Of a DNA stretch of 64,000 nucleotides, positions 12,448 to 24,110 are shown in pieces. The position numbers and the translations under genes were made by a program. Below the pieces are notes generated by a model. The model saw only the letters and a list, made by a program, of their open reading frames with translations, ran no database searches and had not been told where the DNA came from. Position 1 is the first letter of the stretch. Each line of letters begins with the position of its first letter. Origin of the DNA: Patiria miniata (Eukaryota; Echinodermata; Asteroidea; Valvatida; Asterinidae); contig NW_024037050.1 of the NCBI RefSeq assembly GCF_015706575.1, forward strand, positions 5,642,001-5,706,000, in the 5' to 3' direction.

Positions 12448-15400
12448 TGCCTCGCGTATTACTCATTCTACACATGATCGGCATCACAGCAGGTATACTA
12501 TATATTTCCCCCTCATATCACTTATATAACATTTTTATTTCGCATTTAAAAGAAGAAGAAAAAAAGTTCACGATTTCATCAACGATTTGTTGTTGTTCTT
12601 CTTTGTCTTGAGTTCGCTCACTTCATAGGAGCTTTTTTTCTGAAAGGTATTTTGTTTCAGAAAGACCGCGCTCTTATGATTGCGAACAGTTCGTGCACAA
12701 GTTTAGTGAAAGCAAACTCCTCTTTTTGCATCGCTATAAATAAAATGATGTAGGTTATTTTGAAAACGTTTGTAATGGTTATTTGTGAATTAGTTTGTGA
12801 ATCTGTTCTGATTTCCACAAAGTCTCTAGAGAGTTTGAATTATGTGATGCCAATTTTCAACAACAAAAACGTGTTAGGCAGTCAGTGTGCAACTTCTTTT
12901 GGATGATTGTTTCGATCAGTGTTGGTGTGCCTTTATGTGTTGGTAATTTGAATATCACCACTAGAAAAGCGGAAACTTGCGGATTTGGGTTAAAATGTCT
13001 CCAATTTTGGTCTCCAATGTCGATGATTTTTTGAACACAGACTGTGGTATCAAGCGCTAATCGTTAACGTTTAAAGCTTATGACTAACCAAACCATGTAC
13101 GACACAGTGGTTTATCTCATCAATCCACACTCTTTTGAATGTTTTAAATGTTGGATTAATTAATCTTTTAGGTAGGAAAGTTTGTCGTTTGCAGATAACG
13201 GTATTGAATTTTGAAGACGTACGTTTTCGGCAAAGAATAAGTAATGAATATTGCACCTTCAAGTTGATTGTCAGATAACACGTGGTCCGATGACTATACC
13301 GTATAATTATAAAGGGAATTCGATTTTCAGTGTGAGTGCAATAGTCAGTGAAGTCATAATGGGTGATGGAAAAGTCCCCATATGTTGCCGTGGCTTTTTT
13401 TGTCCAGCTTTGTAATGATACAGCAGTGAACTGGTCACACGTTGTATTTTGTTTGCAATAATGCTGTGCGGCGCAATTAGGAGGCGAATCACTCCCCGGT
13501 CCCCGTAACCCGCGAAGGAGGATGACAGCAATATGACGAACATTTGGAAATGAATCCCGTAGCAATGGGTTATCTTCATTAGCGGGCGCGATGCACGGGG
13601 GCCCCGACTGGTCAAAGACCCCGTGTGTGTTTCTTGGCTTTTTCCACCCGTGCTTCCATTTTCAGTCTCCCGTTCCTAGGATTGTACTTCTACGTCTGTC
13701 TCCGTCTCTTCTGTCGATGCGACTTTTGCTCCGGGCGCAACTTCCCCCTCCACACGCAGGCTGCAAGTTGCGGCCCGCCGGTGCATTGTCACAAACACCC
13801 CCACACACCGCACATCAATGGCAGATACATACAAAAAAAACCTGGCAAGTATTGGAGGAACACATCGTGGTTGTGTATTAGGGCCCTGTTTCTGTTCCAA
13901 TAGCTCCGCCAATGCCGCACGGGGTTTTTCTGTATAGTTACAATTTTTATTCGAATCATGCCCGCGGGCCCTTTTTTTCTCGTCTATTCTTGCGAATGTG
14001 TCTCTTGCAAGTGGCAGAGCAGCGCGATTGCCACTCACGAAAAGAGAAAGCGAAAGAAGGTGGGGGGACCATGGGTTTTCTGCACTGCTGAGCTTTATTG
14101 TTTGTTTGTAAAATTTGAGATTTTTTTTCATTTGAGTCTTTTTGGGGACTAGTGCTTTTTTTTGTGATCAAGAAGTAGGGTTATTTTTTTTCTCCTACTG
14201 TTGGTTCGGCGATTATTTCGACAAATCCGGCGGGAGGGTGCTGGGAGACACGGCGGAGCTGCGACGGGGCAATCGGCTTGTATTACCCAAGAGTCGCTCG
14301 GGGCGTTGCGCGGTCGAGACTCGATCGACTGCGCGGACACTTGGCAAATTCACGAAATGTTGACAAGAAGGAAAAAAAATAAAACCTCACCAAACCCTGC
14401 ACTTGATTTGGGCAGGACAAGAGAGCAAATGCATGCTTCGGGCCCCCATTTCAGTGATCATGTGGAGTGGGAGCATGAATGTCAATATATATCCCGACAA
14501 ATCAGCATACTGACTTCTAAGAATGATATCGAATATGTGTGGTGGATTTCGTGGAGATAGTACACACTTGTTATTTAATCCTTGGACATTACGAAAATTG
14601 GAAGTGTTAGCATGGAACGTTATAATCGCAAACACTGCCCAACAAATGACAGTAAAAAGTGACTCATTTACCTAGCCGCAAATATTCTTAAAGCTATAAT
14701 ATAAAAATTGACCAAAATATAAATTTATAATTATTATACTTTTGTTGGGGGGGGGATTATTAGTATTTAGTAGATATGTTCACCACTTGATAAAGCTCAG
14801 GATACTGCCTCTTATAACAAGATAAACCTACACGGCAAATTCACCATGGCCTGAATCGGATTTATCAAAAGGTACTAGTAGTTTTATCTTTTGGGTAAGA
14901 AGAAAACTGAAGAACATTTTTTTTAAACATTACTCAACCATTGACAGTACACCTGTCCAACGCCGCATTTTGAACTTCCGTTAAAAGGGTCACCCTGAAC
15001 TTAACTAGCCACGTGCAAATCGAATACGCAAAGATTTACACGCAAACGTAAAGACGTCATTTCAATCGTCATTGAAAACCATTATGTGGAAAAAGAGTGA
15101 AAAAAAATCATGTTTTAGAAGTCTTTATAATGTCATGTTGCAGTTTTTTCAAGTTTCATCTCGTGCCCTAATATCTTTTACAAATAATTATCCGTTATTG
15201 ATAAATTATCATTGAAAATCTGCAGTTTACGAGCGAAAAAATATGAATATCCACAGTGATCCGTTTCATAAAGTCCCAGTCAAAACTTGTATTTTACATG
15301 ATCTATTGAAAACCTCTGCGTGTTCACAGAAGGTCATTTGGCCCAGTCTGAGATGTGCGAGGGCGGCTTTAAGTTCAGTTTCACAACTGAATGTTATAAT

Positions 15401-17502
15401 ACAATGGATTTTTTTTTCATAATTTATTATTAATTTTTGTTTACAATACGAATACAATTTCACTTAATTTTCGCAAAGCTATATATAAAGCTTTCTCGCC
15501 GCAGAATCTGTCGTTCCTAACGTGATTGCAAATTCTCCGGGCCAAAAAAAAAAAAATCCGATAAACAAGGCCCGAGTCAGACAGCTAATCTAGCGGTAAA
15601 ACCCAATACTTTCCCGTAAAACCCCGCCGTGTAAACCAAGACGAGTTGGGCCGAGAGACCCATCATCCTAGCTCGGAGCAATAGACCCACAAGAACTGAA
15701 AGCTCAGTCAAGCCATAGCGTTATACTACAGTCTTGGCCAGTCTCATCAGCAACCGGCGGTCTACAAACTCCCCTCGTGCCTCAGGATTTTCCTCTCTCT
15801 CTAGCTCTCTCTTTTCCCCTTTCCAATTCTAGTGAGAATTACAGATCCGCAGATACGATTATTCCCTTAAACCCGAGTTTTCTTAGGCCGGCGGGGATTG
15901 TCGTTAGCGCCTTTCCCCCCTTCTCATCCTGACGTTTGATACTTTGACTTGGGAAAACAAAACGGTGAGGGGTTTTACACTGGTGCGCGCACTAGCGCAT
16001 TGGATGGACTAATACACATGGGCACGGGTATTAGACACGGGACGGTATATGGCACATCTACGCGATGTGCAGTGGGACTGACAACGGTACACGGAGGGGG
16101 AAAGACTAGGTCTAGCGTGTCAATCAAAGATTGATCAGCCAGATCATCTGCACCACCTTGGCTGACCCTGCACGGCCCATGCCAGGTCTCGTCTGCCGAG
16201 AGGTCACGAGAATCCACGGTGTTCTTCCCCTCTTCGCTATCCGCTCCCCCATCTTTTGTCTCTCTCTCCATCGATACGATCGCGATCGTTATCGTACAGG
16301 GTGCGTAATGTAATTAGCAGAGGTTTAAGTAATGGCCGTCAAACCGTCCGCGCTTCGGGCCAGAAAAAGAAGGGGGAATAAAATCAGTGTGACGTTTGGC
16401 GCGCAAAAAACAAACTAGGAATCCACGTCAGTGCGCTTATTCAATAATTTACAGGATCTTTGCGTTGACAGAGGTTTCAAAGTAATAAAATTTAAGTAAA
16501 AAATAAATGTAGGATTCGTGGAGGCGGGGATTTCGAAAGATGCCCCCCCTTCCAATAAATGTAAAAATAACGGGAGTAACAAATTGTAAGTGTTCTGCCA
16601 AGTGCGCAAATGACTCGCGGCAGCATTTGTTAGAGTGGCAGCTACGGAGAAGAACATTAATCGAATTTTCAAGAAAAAAAAGTATATGATTGATTTTTTT
16701 TACAGTTCCATTGGCAAAATTGAATTCAGTTTGACTATTAAATTCGCTCCTCTTTGGTTTATACTGAATTACTTCTATTATTTCTTTGTTTTTTTTTTAA
16801 TCGTAACTGTTTGCCCATCGGTAATAACCTCTCAAATATTGAAAGTTTTTTTAGACAGCTTGGACTCCCCTCCCCTCCCACAGAATTATGCCCAAACAAA
16901 ACAATAAAAACCAAGTGATGGGTTTATTTTTTTTTTATTGGTGCTACATCTGTTGAGGCTTGAACACGTTGCCTATTGGAAGACTATGATCCTGAGAAAT
17001 GAACAGCCGCCAATAATAATGACCATCATGTCAGCATTCATTAGGGTGGACTCCAGTGCACATGATAACTGCAAATTAGTGTTCATTACCACTCAGACTT
17101 GCCGACTAACCATGCCTAAATTTGTTCTCTCCTCTTAAAAAAAACCCACCGGAACCAATAATAATATCGCTGTATATGGTCCCCCCCGGCATACAATGCT
17201 TGGGGCACCGCCTCGCGCTAGTCCTTTTCATCGGGCTTGGAGCGGCGTTGGCCGGGCCTTACGAAGGGCTAGTGAATTCGGCGAAAGTGTGAACGACTCC
17301 TTGCCGCAATCGGAAGTAAGCCTTCCACGCTCTAGTGAGTTCGGGCAGGGCAGTGCACCCGCAATCTTCGCAGACAAAAGTGGGAGAGACACTCACGAGA
17401 CATGCCCATACTCTGTGATCGCACTGACATTAAAAACATTGACAGGATTTCTGTTTTTAATGTATCATGAACCTGGAATTTAGACTCATTTATCGCGAAA
17501 TA

Positions 17503-17973
17503 CAGAGTGGTGCAAAAAGAAGGAAACCCATTTTTGACAGAAATGTTAACCTACTTACTGAACTTATTTGGACTGTTTTTATAATGTAGTGAAGTATTGC
17601 TCTTCAACCATACATGGTAACCAAATCTTTTTAAAAATCGCAAGAATAGTGTTATTATGGTAATTTGAATTCAAGTCAGCAAAATCACTGTTGCCCACAT
17701 GATTGTAAGTCTAGTGTAGGGTTTTTTTAATCTTAAAATCAAGCTCCGGAGCTTAGTCAAGAATAAAGCCGTCCGTGGACACACAGGTTGGCACATGAAT
17801 TATTTAAACTAACATATCTCAGAGAAGAATATGCATTTGCAATAGTTTTTTCGTCACTTATGTTTAAAGATCAATATTTTAATACCATCAAAATTGAATT
17901 TTTTTAAATATGCTCAAAAGTATAGGTGAAAATTGCTGTCAAAAGTGGGTTGCCTTCTTTTTGCACAACCATG
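17503..17973. mobile_element. Tc1/mariner-like MITE, copy 1
   Basis: The left end is TA-CAGAGTGGTGCAAAAAGAAGG. The right end, read on the other strand, is TA-CATGGTTGTGCAAAAAGAAGG, so terminal inverted repeats of at least 40 bp lie inside a flanking TA on each side (17501-17502 and 17974-17975). The repeats continue inward through a match of ACCCATTTTTGACAG to ACCCACTTTTGACAG. TA duplication and CAG-type ends point to the Tc1/mariner superfamily. At 471 bp with no open frame it is a non-autonomous MITE. A 14-bp palindrome, AAGCTCCGGAGCTT, lies near the middle. A diverged second copy is at 27758-28172. Confidence 0.85.
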
Positions 17974-17975
17974 TA

Positions 17976-20900
17976 TAGTGAATGTCGACATAACCCATCT
18001 GCGTGGCTTTAAAATAGATCAATGGTGCAAAGATTCATTTCATAATATTTTCCACAACTGTACCATGTGATATGTTCGTTCATGTTTCGTGGCTGGTGTG
18101 CTATCATTGTTTAGGGTCTGTACATTCAAGAGCGATCGTGAATCTGTGCACGTCATTGCGCATGCGCAGTCTTGTTTATGCCGATCCGAGGTCGGGGAGC
18201 TAACTCAATACTGTGTTTTGAATTAATGTTAAACATCGGTAAACAAGTGGATGTTTAGACCAGTCGAACTAATGAGTGCCTCCTTGTTTTTAAGATTAAC
18301 CCGAAGTTAATAAGAAAAGCACAACTGTCCTCTGTCCGCTTCTTTTGTGAACTTTTTAAAATGGTTATTTTCTTTTTTTCAAAGGATTCTATATGCAGAA
18401 ATGCTTGTTTACAATCTACTAAGGAACGCCATTTCATCCCAAAATAGCTAAAAGAGAGACAAAGCAAGCCTTTTAATTTGCTGACAAAAGTTTTCAAGAT
18501 GTTTGGACTGCAAACGGGAGGTTAACCGAAAGGAAACATGCCCGCGTGAAAGACGCATAAAAGATCAGAGATCACTGCTGTTTCTGTGCTTCATGAATTA
18601 TGCTCAATCTAGTGATATCTTGATTTCCGTATATTACCGCAATTGTCCAATCTGGTGAAACAAAAGAAATCAATGATCCAGCAAGACGGTAGTGTTTTCT
18701 TTCTTCAAGAGTCCCGTCCCTGGTCGTTAACCCCTCTCGCTTCATACCTGTCATTGCTGGCAGTTTTCTCCTCGAAATTCATTAGGGGCTCGAGAGCGCG
18801 TCTGGTAATTGACGTAATTAAGTCAAAGACAACTTTAATTACCGCCACGTCGCAACCCTCCTGCCCGTTACACGAGCATAAATTCCACGGTGACTGTGCG
18901 GCGGCAAAGACCCTAAAAGAGGAAGAAAGTTAAAGAAAGTGCGGGGGAAGGGAGAGAAAAAATTGTCAAAACAAATCGCTGTCCCGAACTTGGGAAGACA
19001 TCCTCGCCGCTTCCTCGCCCCCTACACTCCTGCTTCGCTCTTGTGACCGTATATCGGAGGTTGCCCAAAGTTAGGCAGGTTCCCCCTCCTTTCGCCGAAT
19101 CAAGTGCACACATCAAGTAGAGAGGCAAACGCGGGTAGGCGCGATAGCTGGCTAGAAGTGGGGGAGCTCAAAAAACTGTCGAAAAGAACAAGTGATGAGC
19201 ACGGCAGGCCCGGGCCACCAAAAATAATACCGATAAGTGCACTCACTTTCAAGTGCCGACCACAAACCCGTTCGAGCAAGAAAAAACCAGCCGTGCTTTC
19301 CCTCGACTCAAGAGCCGCGATGCCGCTCGGCCAGAAGGATGTCTCGGGCCCGATGAATTATGTAAAACCAACTAGCCAAGTATTTTTACAGTATAATTTT
19401 CACACAGCGGGTTAACAAAAATGTATGATGGAAAATCAAAAAAGAGGGGGTGAAAAATGGTCGGGAAAACATTCTTGGATGTTTGGACGACCGCGTGGCT
19501 CGTAAAGTTATACGGAATCTGTGGAGTGTCTCTCCCGAGTGGTGCGAGTAAACACAGCGATGGGCAATCACCCTTCGTCCATGGTGACGAGATGTAATTA
19601 AACAATTCACCAAGGTACTCCCAAAGCGTCAAAATACTCTGTTTAAGTTCAAGACAAGTTGCTTGTGTTTTTTTTTTATTCACGACTGGCGGCGTGCTTC
19701 TATTATACCGTCACATGATCTGATTATTTTCCCGTGCGGCCACCTGGATTCGTTTGAAGTCGATTCGGCGCGGTATACTTTCTAACTCTCATTAAGACCC
19801 TGGTATTCCAGACGAAGCGCAAGAAAAATGGAAAACTCTAAATACCAAATTTAATGAGAATGTTTATACCGGTAATCTTAATTTACTTTCATTGAGATGT
19901 ATCCAGTTATATTTTAAAGCATGCATCACTATCATTTTTTTGATAAAAAAAAGACAGACAAAATGTCACCAGTTAGCTGGTAGCCTAAGACGCAAAGAAA
20001 AAGATTTGCATTACAGAAAAAAACTCCATTAATGTCTTCTCGTCGTCGTTACTCTTAAAAGGTGTCTCTGCTGATTTTGTGGTATATTTAAGTCAAAAGT
20101 CATGTCTGAATTCAACAGAAAAAGAGCCCTGTTCATTGTAGGCCCATTTTTCATTCTTCTTTGTCGTAAACAGCGTCCTTATAATGTGCGTCATCTTACT
20201 GTAGAAATCCAGTGTAGAGACTGAGCAGTGGTACCAGCGAAGAATCACCCGTGACAACAGCGCGTATGTCTGTCGTTGGCGGCGCTGTCTAAGGCCAAGC
20301 GACTAGCCTCCTTCCGTGGTCATTGGCCTTTTGCTGCTTATGACGACACCCCCCCCCTTATAATGGATAGTATAATCCGGCCCTGCCTAACCAGGCGTTA
20401 TGGCCAGACCAGACGGTTTCTTCAACATACCACGCCCCTTTGGGCTGACCAGCCAAAATACCCAGTGTCCAGTGAACTGGACAAAAAAAGTCCAGACTAT
20501 TTTTTCGATCGACGGTTGGTCACAGTTGACCAATGCCATACGGAGGGAACTTCGGACCGTTCGGGGCGGCGCATTGCGCAAACATTATGGTTCCGTGACC
20601 TGACCCAGCAAACAAAACAACGCAACGGACTTCACCAGATCGATACAGTCTGTGTCTTTTATGTATTCCCCAGTGGATTCGTGGAATCTCACGCCATTTG
20701 AACTTCTTCTAACGATTGCTTTTATCGTCCGCCAGACCGGAAAAAAAGCGTGAAAATCGATCTTAACATGACAACGGTACGGCAAGGAGGAGATTACTAT
20801 GTTCATTTGAGCTTCGAGTCACATTTACCATTTTTGTTCATTCTGTCGCCGTTAAATACCACATTGAATTAAGGTCTGTATTTGAATTTAGATTAAGAAA

Positions 20901-21009
20901 ATGTAAAATCTATCCATAAATCGGAGACCTCTAAGATTTCAAATACGAACTCCGCGCCGTCCGCACTCATCTGGCTTAACGACAAGAATTTTCAAGCTTT
21001 TTTTCAGAA
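17976..21009. other. Upstream flank of the Sp8-like gene
   Basis: No gene is recognised. A 141-codon plus-strand frame at 20276-20701 overlaps frames on both strands and has no known motif. Regulatory content cannot be judged without alignment. Confidence 0.55.
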
Positions 21010-21130
21010 TCCGGAATGACGTCACGCGTGCCTCGTCCAATGACGATCGGCAGACGCGGCAAGCTAGCGACTCGCACGTGCGGCCGGCAACTATACGGCA
21101 GCGTGCATATTTTAAGCGCAGGAGAGAGAG
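21010..21130 (+). promoter_or_regulatory. Promoter-like cluster upstream of the Sp8-like gene
   Basis: About 1 kb upstream of the coding exon is a locally CpG-rich stretch. It contains a perfect CRE, TGACGTCA (21017-21024), a CCAAT box (21037-21041), a perfect CACGTG E-box (21075-21080) and the TATA-like TATTTTAA (21118-21125), in that order. The spacing suits a start site around 21150. The motifs are visible; promoter function is inferred from order, composition and position. Confidence 0.45.
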
Positions 21131-21288
21131 CGGGGAAAAAAAGATGGATAGTCTTACGCGCGGGTCTCTACGAGATATTGATTAATGTTAGATAGGCCGT
21201 AATCACCGCATTGGCTTTCCTCCTGACTGGCTGACAGTCACTGCTCTCGGCCCGGATCGCGCTGGCTCTGCTCACTAGGGGGAGACTG

Positions 21289-21423
21289 ATGCGATCGTCT
21301 GGCAAAAAAAGGAGAGCCAGTGAGAAAGGAGGAAAGGAGGAAAAGGAGAGAGTTGGGACTAGGGATGCGGTCGAGGCGTGGCAAGCGGACGCAGACTCAC
21401 CTTCCCTCGGCTGCCGTCTGGAG
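21289..21423 (+). CDS. Possible first coding exon of the Sp8-like gene (unproven)
   Basis: An open frame from ATG 21289 reaches GAG|GTGACT at 21423/21424, a passable donor in phase 0, which is the phase the acceptor at 22107 requires. The 45 encoded residues are very basic, then SPSLGCRLE. They do not resemble the short MATSLLGE-type start of vertebrate Sp8, and the donor lacks G at +5. The stretch could equally be 5'UTR, with the true start on another small exon. I searched upstream for a short exon beginning with Met-Ala and ending in phase 0 and found none convincing. Confidence 0.2.
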
Positions 21424-21430
21424 GTGACTT

Positions 21431-21466
21431 CGTCATCATCATCATCGTCGTCATCATCATCATCAC
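21431..21466 (+). repeat. TCA/TCG trinucleotide microsatellite
   Basis: About twelve TCA or TCG triplets run in the leader or intron of the Sp8-like gene. In the frame of the candidate first exon they would read as poly-serine, but that frame is not established beyond the possible donor at 21424. Confidence 0.8.
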
Positions 21467-22080
21467 TCTCTTGCCTGGCTCTCTGTCTCTCTCTCTCTGA
21501 CCGGGGGCTCGCGGAGCAACCAGGGTTTGAAGATGATGACTGACTAGCATCCAGCCACCCCCGTCACTACCGTGTATAGCTCGGACACTGATGAGTGCTA
21601 GTCCCCCACTGTAGGTTTATTGTGGCATGATGAGAGATATATTTTTAAGGGGGAACGGGAGCTGCATCTTTTTTTTTCATCTCTCTCTCTCTATGCGTGG
21701 CATCACTGCTCGTGCTTAAATCGTAGCCCTTTGCCATTGGGGCTTGCACGGTTAGATGCGGGGTTAACCCGAGTGTGATTTCGGTCGACCTGGTTTTGTC
21801 GGAATTTTCTGTCTTCAGAAGTGCCGATGTAATATGTTAGTTTTTTTTATTAGACAGGTGGAAAAGAAATTTATTATAGAATGCTATTTTAGTTTTCTAG
21901 TCTGCAGGATTTCTTTTAAGGCTATCTACTTGACTTTGACTGTTGCATGCGCGCTTGAAGCGTCGTTGATGTACAACGCAGCGAAAGGAATTGCAGTCTT
22001 ATCTTTGTAATAACACTGCAACAGAACATTTTCTATGTATTGTAAAGCGATTTTATATTTCGAAATCGTTAGTGATTTTT

Positions 22081-22107
22081 GTTTCCTATTTTTGTCTTTC
22101 TTGACAG
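22081..22107 (+). other. 3' splice acceptor of the Sp8-like coding exon
   Basis: A pyrimidine-rich tract ends in CTTGACAG at 22107, directly before GAT CAG CCA. The coding frame after this AG matches the Sp8 protein upstream of its internal methionine, while the same frame meets TGA inside the acceptor itself (22102-22104). Splicing here is therefore needed for the longer protein, and the intron phase is 0. If the intron were retained, translation could only begin at the ATG at 22141, giving the shorter [10 protein letters not shown] form that I recall as an alternative vertebrate Sp8 start. Confidence 0.85.
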
Positions 22108-23517
22108 GATCAGCCACGTCTGGGAACCACACCTCTAGCCATGCTAGCTGCCACCTGCAACAAGATTGGTACCAAGACCCCACCCCCATCCATGACTGAC
22201 GTCTCCACCCCACAGACCAAAGGTTTCCTTCCCTTTAAGAAGACGTCCTCCATGTCCGACCTGCCCACGGCCCTGGCCGACTCCAGAATGCCCACCGTGT
22301 CCGCCTCGACAGCTAACGGTTTCACTCCGTACTCGCTCTCCCCGGCCGTGGCCATCCACAACTCCTCGCTGACCAGTTCCACCGCGGCCGCTGCCGCCTA
22401 CAACGAGATGCTTGCCCATGGAAGGACTTCGCTCAAATCCAGCGTGCCCTGGACTTCCACGGATTCCGCCTCCCAGCCGGCCATTATACACAAACTCCAC
22501 GGCACTACGGCCGACCATTTAGTCAACGTGTGCCCCGGCGTGCCCATTTGCCCTCACCCGTACGACTCGTGGCTCAAAGCGTCCAGCGCGGCTGCGGCCA
22601 GCATCGCACGGGATTCCAGCTCCGGGTCGACCCTCAGCTGGTGGGAGTTACGCGGTGGCTCGAGTTGGCTGGACCTCCACCCTAGCACCGCCGTGGCTCT
22701 GAGCTCCCAGTTACCGAAATATTCCAGCTACGCCGCCGAGTGTGCAGCCTTGAATGCCGCACACCCTGTGTTTAGCACTCCGAGTCCCCACCCATTTATG
22801 ACTGCCCCACCCCTCTTCACCCATGACAGTCTAGGATCTTTAGTACCGCCAGGTTGCGATCTGATGAGCTTGTCTCAAATGCGATCTCCTTTCCTAACAC
22901 CGAGTGGATTCAGCGGATTGTCGCTGTCCTCTCGGGCCAACCGGCGGTACACCGGTCGAGCCACCTGCGACTGCCCTAACTGCCAGGAGAACGAGCGGCT
23001 AGCCGCGGCTGGACAACCCATACGCAAGAAGAACGTTCACACCTGCCACATCCCTGGTTGCGGTAAGATCTACGGTAAGACCTCGCACCTCAAGGCCCAT
23101 CTCAGGTGGCACACAGGGGAGCGGCCGTTCGTCTGTAACTGGCTGTTCTGCGGCAAACGGTTCACGCGTTCGGACGAGTTGCAGCGGCACCTACGGACCC
23201 ACACGGGCGAGAAGAGATTCGCCTGTCCCACGTGCAACAAGCGATTTATGCGTAGTGACCACCTCAGCAAGCATATCAAAACTCACACTGGTAACACCAG
23301 TAGCAGCAGCAGCAGCAGCAGTAGCAGTAGCACGAATAACAATAGCTCGTCAACTGCTAAGAAAAGTGCTGCTACCATAAGCGGGAGTGAGTCAGAGAGC
23401 AGCCCAGGTGAGCTTGGTAGCGAGGGTAACCCGTCCCCTCTCCCTTCAAAGAACACTAGCTCATCCTCCTCCTCGTCATCCAGAAACCAGCACGAGGTAA
23501 AGATGATCACATCTTAA
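22108..23517 (+). CDS. Sp8: Sp6-9 family (Sp8-like) zinc-finger transcription factor, main coding exon
   Basis: This exon encodes nearly all of a nuclear Sp/KLF factor of the Sp6-9 subgroup, which binds GC/GT boxes; family members act in appendage outgrowth and neural patterning. Reading from the acceptor, it begins [17 protein letters not shown], matching the Sp box start of vertebrate Sp8 (family form [17 protein letters not shown]). Residues below count from the ATG at 22141 (458 aa). KGFLPFKK is at 28-35, the Sp6-9 motif HPYDSWLK at 139-146 and SWWEL at 166-170. The buttonhead box CDCPNC is at 276-281. Three C2H2 fingers follow: C302/C307/H320/H324, C332/C337/H350/H354 and C362/C365/H378/H382. 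Their helices KTSHLKA, RSDELQR and RSDHLSK are the standard Sp DNA-contact set. The tail carries two poly-serine runs. All zinc ligands are present and the frame is open to TAA at 23515. The first codons lie on an upstream exon I cannot place with confidence. Paralogue choice within Sp6-9 rests on memory of the family; membership of the subgroup is secure. Confidence 0.96.
   Translation, partial: DQPRLGTTPLAMLAATCNKIGTKTPPPSMTDVSTPQTKGFLPFKKTSSMSDLPTALADSRMPTVSASTANGFTPYSLSPAVAIHNSSLTSSTAAAAAYNEMLAHGRTSLKSSVPWTSTDSASQPAIIHKLHGTTADHLVNVCPGVPICPHPYDSWLKASSAAAASIARDSSSGSTLSWWELRGGSSWLDLHPSTAVALSSQLPKYSSYAAECAALNAAHPVFSTPSPHPFMTAPPLFTHDSLGSLVPPGCDLMSLSQMRSPFLTPSGFSGLSLSSRANRRYTGRATCDCPNCQENERLAAAGQPIRKKNVHTCHIPGCGKIYGKTSHLKAHLRWHTGERPFVCNWLFCGKRFTRSDELQRHLRTHTGEKRFACPTCNKRFMRSDHLSKHIKTHTGNTSSSSSSSSSSSTNNNSSSTAKKSAATISGSESESSPGELGSEGNPSPLPSKNTSSSSSSSSRNQHEVKMITS
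23299..23335 (+). repeat. AGC/AGT triplet run encoding poly-serine
   Basis: Just after the third zinc finger, an impure AGC/AGT run encodes about eleven serines. A second serine run at about 23457-23480 uses TCA/TCC/TCG codons. Such runs are common in Sp factor tails and prone to length variation. Confidence 0.8.
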
Positions 23518-24110
23518 GAAGACGAAAAGAACAGACTTCAGAAAACATTTCGTTTGTATTCGCTTCAAAACCACAGCCAGTAGTCTTGCAGTATTCTCGC
23601 GAAGTCTCGTCAAATCCCGAAATGTGGTGTGTGTTTATAGTTATCACTTTTTTTTTAAAGCAGGGAGACGCTTATTGTGGATTCCTCTTATGGAATATCG
23701 CGTTGCATTTTTGGCGGCGCCTGTTTCACTTACAACTACAGCAAAAAATAATTAAAAAATTGATTCAAAGTGTGTGGGTGAATGTGTGAATAATTATGAC
23801 ATGTATATAATACAGGCAATATGTTAACAGAACTTCTGTACACTTCCAAGTTTTGCGACTGAAATAGAACAACACGACCACGCTTTCAATACTTGCCACT
23901 CCCTGTACTGAAGATTTCCTTTGTAAAAAAAAGTTTCCTTTAATTCAGTCAAAAATTGATATACTCTTCGTTGTTTTGCACCTACAAACCTACACTTTTG
24001 AATTTGGGCTTTATTGCGTCGTAACCTTTATGTAAAGCGTCACTATTAAGTTACCTTTTTCTGAGTCATTGTTAAAATGTCATTTCTAATAAATGTATTT
24101 CATGTCATGG
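23518..24110 (+). other. Likely 3'UTR of the Sp8-like gene with AATAAA
   Basis: AT-rich non-coding sequence follows the TAA at 23515. The first clear AATAAA hexamer lies at 24088-24093, followed by a T-rich stretch, so cleavage near 24110 is plausible. A second AATAAA at 26771-26776 could serve a longer transcript. The boundary is inferred. Confidence 0.5.
24088..24093 (+). terminator. Candidate polyadenylation signal AATAAA
   Basis: A canonical hexamer lies about 570 bases after the Sp8-like stop codon, the first seen downstream on this strand. Confidence 0.5.

Larger units (their letters stand above)
9728..17500. other. Intergenic, no gene recognised
   Basis: Long AT-rich stretch containing the tRNA-like candidate at 12.4 kb, TAGGCCTA at 11412-11419 and a GC-rich patch at 11460-11550. 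The longest frame is 164 codons on the minus strand (13071-13565), with no recognisable domain. Confidence 0.6.
21424..22107 (+). other. Putative intron or 5' leader of the Sp8-like gene
   Basis: This stretch precedes the coding exon and ends at the acceptor. It holds a TCA/TCG trinucleotide run at 21431-21466, several pyrimidine tracts and no other recognisable coding. Its 5' limit depends on the uncertain first exon; its 3' limit is well supported. Confidence 0.45.

Noticed and set aside
13071-13565. 164-codon open frame on the minus strand
   Set aside because: No recognisable domain, overlaps other frames, and frames of this length are expected by chance in 64 kb read six ways.
13676-14131. 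151-codon minus-strand frame
   Set aside because: Mixed composition without motifs; overlaps several other frames on both strands.
16297-16310. TACAGGGTGCG as a mariner left end
   Set aside because: No inverted partner in the following 600 bases.
20276-20701. 141-codon plus-strand frame just upstream of the Sp8-like gene, considered as a first exon
   Set aside because: No similarity to an Sp N-terminus and no phase-0 donor joining it to the acceptor at 22107.
21588-21612. CTGATGAG as a hammerhead ribozyme core
   Set aside because: The required GAAA and closing stems are missing; the same holds for the CTGATGAG at about 59718.
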